The notes under the pieces are model-generated. The model saw only the letters and a list, made by a program, of their open reading frames with translations. It was not told the DNA's origin and did no database searches. A program made the translations under genes and the position numbers. Shown piece after piece: positions 1 to 5,192 of a stretch of DNA of 5,192 bases. The stretch comes from an uncultured Planctomycetaceae bacterium (GTDB lineage: Bacteria > Planctomycetota > Phycisphaerae > UBA1845 > UTPLA1): assembly GCA_938008425.1 (NCBI GenBank), contig CALLKH010000283.1, positions 1-5,192 of the forward strand, written 5' to 3'. The first letter of the stretch is position 1. Each line of letters begins with the position of its first letter.

Positions 1-900
1 GAGTTGATAGAGAATGACGCCGAGTGAATAGACGTCCGCTCTCGTATCTATGCCTCTTGGGTCCGGGCCGCACTGTTCGGGGCTCATGTACTGCAGTGTA
101 CCAATCAAATCTCCTGCGGAAGTCCGCAGGGTAGTGACCGCGATTTCCGAATCGGTGCACTTGGCGACACCGAAATCGATGATTTTCGGAAGCGGCACGC
201 GCTCGCCCGTGGCCCGCTCATCAACCGTCACAAGGACATTTGATGGCTTAAGATCCCGGTGGATGATCCCATTCTGATGCCCGTGTTGAACGCCGTCGCA
301 TACTCGCACAAACAGCTTGATCTTCTGCTTCAGCGTCAGCTCGTGTTCTCTCGCGAATTCCAACGGGTTCATTCCACCTTCGACGTACTCCATTGCAAAG
401 TAGTGCATTGGGGCGTTTGGGCCGTCTTTCGCCGGTGGCTCCAAATCCGATCGGCCCGCCTCGTAAATCTCTGCGATGCAGGGATGGCGCAGCCGGCCGA
501 GAATCTCCGCTTCAAACTCAAAGCGACGACGGGCTGTCCCGAACAACAGCCCAGCAGGCAGAAGCTTGAGCGCGACGTTTCGGCGTGGATTGTCCTGCTC
601 TGCCAGAAACACGACTCCCATGCCGCCGGCTGAGAGTAAGCGCAATATTCTGAATCGGCCGAGCCGCCGACCAATGAAATTGGCAAAGTCAGGCGATTCG
701 TCGGGGATGATCGACCGTTGGGGCATGTCGTCAAAGAGCGAGTCTTCCGGACGACTGTGAGCGAGCAGGCTCTCAACCTCGCGGCGCAGGTCGGCATCAC
801 CGCCGCAGCGCTCGCTGAGAAAGGCAAGTCGATCCTTGGCTCCGAGGCGTGATGCCTCGACAAATATGTCAGTTACAAGTTGCCAGCTTTCAGGAGACAT
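1..900 (-). CDS. PKN-type serine/threonine protein kinase, 3' end outside the window
   Basis: Cytoplasmic eukaryotic-like Ser/Thr kinase that would transfer phosphate from ATP to protein Ser/Thr; 300 codons are visible and the frame is open at base 1. Residues 1-57 form the helical N-terminal segment common in planctomycete PKN kinases (for example DADLRREVESLL at 36-47). The kinase domain starts near residue 80: glycine loop SAGGMGVV (90-97), ATP lysine K112 in VALK, alpha-C glutamate E130, catalytic HRDLKPSN (214-221), DFG (242-244) and SPE (273-275). All core residues are intact. An extra stretch of about 8 residues (near 225-237) sits between the catalytic loop and DFG compared with the second kinase. 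The ATG is forced by an in-frame TAA three codons upstream; no Shine-Dalgarno is visible. It lies 125 bp after the sigma gene on the same strand, probably in one transcription unit; that gap holds no gene I can see. Any membrane segment or sensor domain would be outside the window. Confidence 0.93.
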   Translation of the reverse strand, partial: MSPESWQLVTDIFVEASRLGAKDRLAFLSERCGGDADLRREVESLLAHSRPEDSLFDDMPQRSIIPDESPDFANFIGRRLGRFRILRLLSAGGMGVVFLAEQDNPRRNVALKLLPAGLLFGTARRRFEFEAEILGRLRHPCIAEIYEAGRSDLEPPAKDGPNAPMHYFAMEYVEGGMNPLEFAREHELTLKQKIKLFVRVCDGVQHGHQNGIIHRDLKPSNVLVTVDERATGERVPLPKIIDFGVAKCTDSEIAVTTLRTSAGDLIGTLQYMSPEQCGPDPRGIDTRADVYSLGVILYQL

Positions 901-1025
901 GGCGATTTATGTCATTCAAATCGGCACGAGTTCACCGAATTGGGCGGATTACGCCATCGGAATGACGAGAAAACCAGTTCGCGTAGCCCGCGGCCGTCCC
1001 GAGTATCCCGAGGCGATCCGCGCCG

Positions 1026-1604
1026 CTAATCGCTAACGCTCAACTCGCGCCTCAGCCAGGCGGTGGCAATGGTCGAATCAGCCTGAACGGTTCGGAGCGA
1101 TACACCGAGTGCCTCGGCCGTTTCTTTTGCCGTCATGCCGCCAAAATAGCGACAAACCACGATGTCGGCCTGCCGTTCACTCAGTCGCCGAAGCCTCTCG
1201 ATGGCCTCGTTGACCGCGAGAATTTCCGCAGAGTCTCGAGATGCCGCGGTCACCTGCAAGCTCTCCAAGTCGCCCCCAACGCGATGACGGTCCCCGCCCC
1301 GCTTGAGTCGTCCACGTCTACGTGCGTCATCGACCAAAATTTCGCGCATGACTTGAGCAACCGCGCCGAAGAAATGAGCGCGATTCTGCCAGCCATCGTC
1401 CGGTCCGACCAGTCGAATCCAAGCCTCATGCACGAGCGCCGTCGGTTGAAGCGTGCGGCCGTTGCCTTCGGCCTGCATGTGTCTAACGGCAATCTCGCGG
1501 AGTTCGCCGTAGATGGCCTCCCACAACACAGTCCGCGCCGAGTCATCTCCGGCGTCGAGCGCGTTCAGGAGTCTCGTGACTTCTTGGTTTGACCCGTGTT
1601 GCAT
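1026..1604 (-). CDS. ECF-type RNA polymerase sigma factor (TIGR02999 / ECF_sub-like)
   Basis: Directs RNA polymerase to a specific set of promoters. The 192-aa product has sigma region 2 at about residues 8-100, with the family signatures PTALVHEAWIRL (54-65) and AHFFGAVAQVMREILVDDARRR (split across 77-98) followed by LKRGG (100-104). Region 4 spans about 131-187, with helix-turn-helix MTAKETAEALGVSLRTVQ (157-174) and AWLRREL (182-188). I chose ATG 1604 over a TTG at 1655: it gives the usual family length and starts just before the conserved VTRLLNALDAGD. The longer reading adds 17 residues without family similarity. The upstream GGTCCC is a weak ribosome site. The kinase gene follows on the same strand, and no anti-sigma gene is adjacent. 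Oddities: no acidic DAED-like motif in region 2.2, and serine at residue 177 where I recall relatives having tryptophan (D-W-x-x-A-x-AWL). Family assignment is firm; the target promoters are unknown. Confidence 0.94.
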   Translation of the reverse strand: MQHGSNQEVTRLLNALDAGDDSARTVLWEAIYGELREIAVRHMQAEGNGRTLQPTALVHEAWIRLVGPDDGWQNRAHFFGAVAQVMREILVDDARRRGRLKRGGDRHRVGGDLESLQVTAASRDSAEILAVNEAIERLRRLSERQADIVVCRYFGGMTAKETAEALGVSLRTVQADSTIATAWLRRELSVSD

Positions 1605-1935
1605 GGGACCTGTGAATAAAGCGATGCGAGGATTTCCTCCGTTTCTACGGATCAAGACTCTTCAATTCTGTCGGATGCCTGCCACGGAAGCAAGCCCCCA
1701 CAGCCACACGAATAATAATTCAGGATGAGGATTGCGCGTTTTTCGGCCCTACGTCGCAAGATTGAATGAAGGTATCTCAATCCTGCCATCACGTACGGGA
1801 TAATGTCACCCGTCCGGCGGAATGATGCTGAAGAGTGTTCAACGGAGGACAAGAGGCCATATTCATGTTTGGTCCACTTTGTTCACAGTTGAATTTCATA
1901 CCTGGAGCAGTCTGGCAATATTTGGAGGACAAATA
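1605..1935. promoter_or_regulatory. Divergent intergenic region between the sigma gene and the secreted-protein gene
   Basis: These 331 bp separate two start codons that point away from each other, so both promoters should lie here. I could not find a convincing -35/-10 pair on either strand. A TATTAT on the minus strand (1712-1717) could be a -10 element for the sigma gene, without a clear -35 partner. Two small inverted repeats are present: GAGGA-TT-TCCTC at 1628-1639, and arms GATTGA/TCAATC at 1760-1765 and 1777-1782. The sequence GGAGGACAA occurs twice (1844-1852 and 1924-1932); the second copy is the ribosome site of the secreted-protein gene. A frame open from 1822 would extend that protein by 38 residues but places them before a signal peptide, so I treat it as non-coding apart from the possible leader ORF at 1865-1936. 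Confidence 0.6.
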
Positions 1936-1936
1936 A
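1865..1936 (+). CDS. Possible 23-aa leader ORF overlapping the downstream start
   Basis: A short frame starting MFGPLCSQLN and ending WQYLEDK stops with TAA at 1934-1936, and that last A is the first base of the next gene's ATG (TAATG). AAGAGG at 1851-1856 lies 8 bases before its ATG, a workable ribosome site. The peptide matches no family I know and has no signal peptide. If it is translated, the overlap would couple its translation to that of the secreted protein. The overlap may be chance: a 24-codon frame is short, and the downstream gene has a strong ribosome site of its own. Confidence 0.25.
   Translation: MFGPLCSQLNFIPGAVWQYLEDK
1924..1929 (+). promoter_or_regulatory. Strong Shine-Dalgarno GGAGGA that fixes the start at 1936
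   Basis: GGAGGA lies 6 bases before ATG 1936. This start begins a protein with a typical signal peptide, whereas the earlier in-frame ATGs at 1822 and 1825 would put 38 or 37 unrelated residues before it. Confidence 0.85.
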
Positions 1937-3048
1937 TGACACGCGGTTTACTTCGTACAAGTCTTGTTACAGCGCTTTTCTTGATCGCTAACAATCATCA
2001 TCTGGCGATGGGGGCACCGTGCGACGACTTTGAAGACGGCACGATTGACAATGCGCTTTGGGATGTCGGCGGCAACCCGGATCGCGGGATTGGCGGCGGA
2101 CAGTGGCAATTCGAGCACGTCGAGGTCAACGGATATCTCGGCACGCATGTGTTTGGGCCAACGTCGGGCAATTCACATGGCGCGGAAGCCTGGGTCAAGA
2201 CGGATTTCGATTACCACAACGGCCAGGCCCACATGATCAACTTTGAGTGGGGAGCGCAGGTAAACGCATCCCACGTTGATCAATACGCTATCCAGATCAC
2301 CGATGGTACGATCCCTGATGGCACAGACGTATTTTGGTTTGGCTCGTCGGGCGGCGAAACGGATGGCACGGGATGGACTAACCTGTACTTTCGCAACGGC
2401 CAACCGAATCAAGGACCAACCCAATGGTCGATCCTGATCGATCCATCCACGAACTCAGCCACGCTCTTCGATGGCCCCAATCTTTCCGGCCAAGTAGTGT
2501 CTCAGAAGGCACTGCCCACCGCTCAGGCGTGGTTTGTACGTTTCATATTGGCCGATGCAACAAGTTCAGGATTCCCCGCCGGTGATAACTGGTTGTACCT
2601 CTATGACTACTGTTCATTAAGCATCATGCTGATGGACACTGACGCTGACGGCGTTCCCGACCTGCTGGATAACTGCCTACAGGTGTCAAATCCGAATCAG
2701 TTCGACACCGACGGCGACGACATCGGCGACGTTTGCGATAACTGCGTTGACCAATTCAATCCGTTCCAGGAAGACTCAGACGCTGACGAGATTGGCGACT
2801 TATGTGACAACTGCCCTCTGCTCGACAATCCCGACCAGGCCGATTGTGATGGCGATGGCCAGGGCGATGCGTGCGACGACGACGACGATAATGACGGTGT
2901 CCTCGATGTCGATGATGTCTGTCCCTGCAACGGCCCCGGACTCTCGGTGGATTGCGAAGGTCGTCCCCGCCTCGATCTGAACGGCGACTGCCAGGTTGAC
3001 GCGGCTGATCTGCAACAGATCGTCAACGAGTTCGTTAACCAAGGCTGA
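1936..3048 (+). CDS. Secreted lectin-like protein with thrombospondin type 3 repeats and a C-terminal dockerin-like half motif
   Basis: A 370-aa exported protein of unknown exact function. Residues 1-27 are a signal peptide: positive start MTRGLLR, hydrophobic core LVTALFLIA, and probable cleavage within or after AMGA (24-27). C29 is not in a lipobox, because proline precedes it. Residues 30-228 look like a concanavalin/LamG-type beta sandwich, starting DFEDGTIDNALW and rich in W, Y, G and N; this is a fold guess without a named family. Residues 234-329 are five acidic thrombospondin type 3-like units that should bind calcium and, through paired cysteines, form disulfides. Residues 347-359 (DLNGDCQVDAADL) fit one dockerin calcium loop, but the second loop of a true dockerin is absent. 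The protein has 13 cysteines, 12 of them from residue 226 onward. It is divergent from the sigma gene and convergent with the second kinase gene. It probably acts at the cell surface or outside the cell. Confidence 0.88.
   Translation: MTRGLLRTSLVTALFLIANNHHLAMGAPCDDFEDGTIDNALWDVGGNPDRGIGGGQWQFEHVEVNGYLGTHVFGPTSGNSHGAEAWVKTDFDYHNGQAHMINFEWGAQVNASHVDQYAIQITDGTIPDGTDVFWFGSSGGETDGTGWTNLYFRNGQPNQGPTQWSILIDPSTNSATLFDGPNLSGQVVSQKALPTAQAWFVRFILADATSSGFPAGDNWLYLYDYCSLSIMLMDTDADGVPDLLDNCLQVSNPNQFDTDGDDIGDVCDNCVDQFNPFQEDSDADEIGDLCDNCPLLDNPDQADCDGDGQGDACDDDDDNDGVLDVDDVCPCNGPGLSVDCEGRPRLDLNGDCQVDAADLQQIVNEFVNQG
2635..2922 (+). repeat. Thrombospondin type 3-like repeat block within the secreted protein
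   Basis: Five degenerate units lie in frame: DTDADGVPDLLDNC (residues 234-247), DTDGDDIGDVCDNC (257-270), DSDADEIGDLCDNC (280-293), DCDGDGQGDACD (303-314) and DDDDDNDGVLDVDDVC (314-329). The spacing is about 23 residues, with NPxQ-type linkers after the first three. The D-x-D-x-D-G pattern is the usual calcium-binding signature. Four consecutive GAC codons at 2875-2886 make a short trinucleotide run. The acidic bias also produces a long but meaningless antisense frame. Confidence 0.85.
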
Positions 3049-3076
3049 GTCCGACTGCTGAGACAACGTGGAGAGA

Positions 3077-3107
3077 GGAGGGGCGTGCACTCCTTCGACG
3101 CCTCCCC
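3077..3107 (+). terminator. GC-rich hairpin after the secreted-protein gene
   Basis: GGAGGGGCGT (3077-3086) can pair with ACGCCTCCCC (3098-3107) around an 11-base loop; the ten positions include one G-U pair and one A-C mismatch. It starts 29 bp after the stop codon. No T run follows, so alone it is a weak terminator candidate, but it is close to a better hairpin just downstream. Confidence 0.35.
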
Positions 3108-3115
3108 AGGGAATT

Positions 3116-3152
3116 GAACGCCGTGGATCGAGATCGATCGTCCACGGCGTTC
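3116..3152. terminator. Perfect 12-bp stem hairpin in the convergent gap
   Basis: GAACGCCGTGGA (3116-3127) and TCCACGGCGTTC (3141-3152) are exact inverted copies around a 13-base loop. On the plus strand the stem is followed by GCTCTTGTACTT, only moderately T-rich. The site lies between two convergent genes, 67 bp after the stop of the secreted-protein gene and 104 bp past the stop of the second kinase, so it could end transcription from both sides. I see no coding feature in the rest of the 3049-3256 gap. Confidence 0.6.
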
Positions 3153-3256
3153 GCTCTTGTACTTCTGAGGAGTCGTGCATGATTTCCCACTCGGCCGACG
3201 ATTCGAAATCGGTTCAAGCAAAGGGTTGAGTCCATGCCGAAGACTCTTGAGCACCG

Positions 3257-5192
3257 TCACTCGGGCGGCCAGACGTCGCTTTCGTCCGGAGGGGTGTCTC
3301 GGAGCCTGAAGAGCTTTGGATCTGGAAGATCAATCTGCACGGCAGTCTGATTGTACAAGTCGTTGAGATTACGTCTCTCGCCAACCTCTTTCCCGTGTTT
3401 ATCGATGGGAATGGTCAATTCAACGTGGTGCGGCCGCGTGATCTTGACATACACTCCGGCGATCACTCCTGGATCGTCGTCGATCAAGGGAGCCCGAATG
3501 GACGCTCGGTAATCGAGCAAATCGGTCGTTGGAGGCGACAGGTACCGATACCAAAACGGGCTGTCAGTTGCGTGTTCCGGCAGTTTCTTGATAAAGTCGG
3601 TTCCAAGGTTGCCTTCAATCGGTCTCCATGCGAACACAGCGAATCCCAAGGGACCATTTGCCCTCACCTTTGCTTGAAGCGTCTCCTTGACCTCTTCATC
3701 TGCCGCCACACAAACCAACATTCGATCCCCCTGGATCCATCGAAGATACGGGCGACCGCCGTCGTGCCAGACTTGATAGAGAAGCCTTCCATTCATGGTA
3801 TAGATTCGGATCATTCTTTGAGAGTAATGTCCGAATCGAAAGGTCATTATCAATTCGTCACCGGGCCAACTATCGAATACGTCGGCTGACGACACCGATT
3901 CAGAGCTGCAAATCGCTTCAGATTTGTTGTCAACCATCAGGCTCGATGGCACGGCGGCGTCGTTAACCTCGGTCGTCCAGAGCGGCTGTTCAAGACCAGC
4001 TGCCCCGTCGATCCCGTATGCACAGAATCTCGATCTATTCTCTCCGGCGAGAAGGCTTGTGAAACCGATGATCGCCAACCGGCCGCCGCCCAAGTGCCTG
4101 TGGCGTGGCACGATCGTGGCACATTCGATGACGCCTGGCGCCTGAAGTTTCGACGCCGGCCATTTCTGCAGTGAGAAACCAACCACGGCATTCAAAGAAA
4201 CGAATCTGCCATCCGGATCTATTTCGATCTTGTCAGGTCTGATCAGCGCTGTATGGATTGAAATTGCGACGCCCAGACCGATTGAGATGACGATGAGCAT
4301 GCAGGTCGCCGTAGTCGTGACGAAAGGATGGCGACTAAACCAACGAACTGCGTTTGTCCACGCTGTTGGAGGTTGCGCGGCGATGGGTACTCCGTCCAGA
4401 AATCTTCCAATGTCAGACGCCATCGCCGCGGCCGACACGTATCTCTTTGAGGGGTCCTTCTTGATCGCGGTCAACAGGATCGTTTCGAGTCCACCGCGTA
4501 ACTTTCTGTCCAAAGTGCTCGGTTTTGTCGGTTCCTTTTCGCAGATAACCTTGGTCGCAGAGTGTATCGTCAGATTTGACACGTCGTAAGCTGGACGCCC
4601 GGTCAATAGTTCGAACAGAATCATTCCCAGCGAATATACGTCCGATGCCGTGTCGATTCGATTTGGATCCGCAGCACACTGTTCAGGGCTCATGTAGGCA
4701 AGTGTTCCGAGCAATTGGCCGACCTCGGTGTGCATTGTTGTCGCCGCAATGTCCGAATTCGTCGAATGCGCGACGCCGAAGTCGATGATCTTCACGTGTC
4801 CGTCTTCATCAACAAGGATGTTCGCAGGCTTGAGATCGCGATGAATCACCCCTTTCTGATGGCCATGGTGAACAGCGTTGCACACTGTTTGAAAAAGCCT
4901 CAATCGATCTTGTCGATCGAGCCTACGGTCGATGCAATACTTGGTGATTGATTTCCCGCCCGGAACATACTCCATCGCAAAGTATGGCACCAATCGACCC
5001 GCGCTTCCGTTGATCCTCGCCATTCCTGTTTCATAGATCTGCGCGATGTGAGGATGGTGCATGCGGCCGAGGATTTCCGCCTCGAATCTAAATCTTCTCG
5101 CAGCCGACTTTGACCATAAACCCGAGGTCATGATTCTTAGAGCCACGTCTCGGTGAGGGTGTTTCTGTTCGGCCAGATACACCGTTCCCATT
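3257..5192 (-). CDS. Membrane-anchored PKN-type Ser/Thr kinase with substituted ATP lysine, 5' end outside the window
   Basis: At least 644 residues, numbered here from the M of the glycine loop (GMGTVYLAEQ in relatives), which is not the true start. Residues 1-270 are the kinase domain: alpha-C E37, HRDLKPAN (117-124), DFG (137-139), SPE (168-170) and DVYSLGMILFELLTGRP (184-200). The beta-3 position reads VALR, so R19 replaces the invariant ATP-binding lysine. After RHPF (287-290) a single hydrophobic segment at about 290-314 should cross the membrane, placing residues 315-644 outside the cytoplasm. This outer part has no clear family; DVFDSWPGDELIMT (438-450 region) and IRIYTMNGRLLYQVWHDGG resemble FG-GAP-type beta-propeller blades, suggesting a sensor or ligand-binding role. 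It is clearly related to the kinase at 900-1, for example IDFGVA, then IGTL/LGTL and YMSPEQC. Convergent with the secreted-protein gene. It is probably a receptor-like kinase or pseudokinase; substrates are unknown. Confidence 0.92.
   Translation of the reverse strand, partial: MGTVYLAEQKHPHRDVALRIMTSGLWSKSAARRFRFEAEILGRMHHPHIAQIYETGMARINGSAGRLVPYFAMEYVPGGKSITKYCIDRRLDRQDRLRLFQTVCNAVHHGHQKGVIHRDLKPANILVDEDGHVKIIDFGVAHSTNSDIAATTMHTEVGQLLGTLAYMSPEQCAADPNRIDTASDVYSLGMILFELLTGRPAYDVSNLTIHSATKVICEKEPTKPSTLDRKLRGGLETILLTAIKKDPSKRYVSAAAMASDIGRFLDGVPIAAQPPTAWTNAVRWFSRHPFVTTTATCMLIVISIGLGVAISIHTALIRPDKIEIDPDGRFVSLNAVVGFSLQKWPASKLQAPGVIECATIVPRHRHLGGGRLAIIGFTSLLAGENRSRFCAYGIDGAAGLEQPLWTTEVNDAAVPSSLMVDNKSEAICSSESVSSADVFDSWPGDELIMTFRFGHYSQRMIRIYTMNGRLLYQVWHDGGRPYLRWIQGDRMLVCVAADEEVKETLQAKVRANGPLGFAVFAWRPIEGNLGTDFIKKLPEHATDSPFWYRYLSPPTTDLLDYRASIRAPLIDDDPGVIAGVYVKITRPHHVELTIPIDKHGKEVGERRNLNDLYNQTAVQIDLPDPKLFRLRDTPPDESDVWPPE

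Noticed and set aside
259..863. Overlapping plus- and minus-strand frames within the first kinase gene
   Set aside because: They are shadows of the kinase coding frame, which itself shows all kinase motifs from residue 90 to the window edge.
1605..1655. TTG start at 1655 for the sigma factor
   Set aside because: The 17 extra residues do not look like the family, and ATG 1604 gives the normal length and N-terminus.
1822..1935. Longer N-terminus for the secreted protein, starting at ATG 1822
   Set aside because: It would put 38 residues before a good signal peptide, and the strong GGAGGA supports 1936.
2875..2895. GAC/GAT run as a possible microsatellite
   Set aside because: Only four identical codons, fully explained by an aspartate run in a calcium-binding repeat.
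3179..3229. 16-aa ORF with GAGGAG 6 bases before its ATG
   Set aside because: It is too short, in a convergent gap after a hairpin, with no recognisable feature; the ribosome-like site is probably chance.
2697..3260. 187-codon antisense frame under the TSP3 repeats
   Set aside because: Its S/P/Q-rich sequence is the mirror of the acidic GAC/GAT repeat coding; it has no domain and lies opposite a clear gene.
3395..4951. Several 70-160 codon frames opposite or beside the second kinase
   Set aside because: The minus-strand kinase frame is continuous over 644 codons with clear motifs; the others show no domains.

Overview
The window most likely comes from a member of the Planctomycetota (possibly Phycisphaerae-like). 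Four things point that way. There is a TIGR02999/ECF_sub-type ECF sigma factor next to a PKN-type Ser/Thr kinase, and a second, related kinase with a membrane anchor. There is also a secreted lectin-like protein with thrombospondin type 3 repeats, ending in one dockerin-like half motif (DLNGDCQVDAADL). The assignment is inferred from gene content; no rRNA or other marker gene is present.

Layout. On the minus strand, an ECF sigma factor (1604 to 1026) reads towards the first Ser/Thr kinase, whose start is at 900 and whose 3' part runs off the left edge of the window. A 331-bp region (1605-1935) separates the sigma gene from a divergent plus-strand gene for a 370-aa secreted calcium-binding protein (1936-3048), which has a strong ribosome binding site. 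A possible 23-codon leader ORF (1865-1936) overlaps its start as TAATG. The 208-bp convergent gap (3049-3256) holds two hairpins, one with a perfect 12-bp stem. From 5192 back to 3257 on the minus strand lies the second kinase, whose 5' end is beyond the right edge. It has a kinase domain, one transmembrane segment and a roughly 330-aa outer domain.

How the parts may fit together. The sigma factor has no recognisable anti-sigma gene beside it and is followed by a kinase, the arrangement known for kinase-controlled ECF factors. Its region 2.2 lacks the acidic DAED-type motif and has a threonine there, so control by phosphorylation is a reasonable hypothesis. The second kinase has arginine instead of the beta-3 lysine while its HRD, DFG and SPE motifs are intact, so it may be weakly active or act as a pseudokinase receptor. 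The secreted protein could be a target of the sigma factor, but only its divergent position suggests this. There is no sign of mobile elements, CRISPR arrays, tRNA or rRNA genes.
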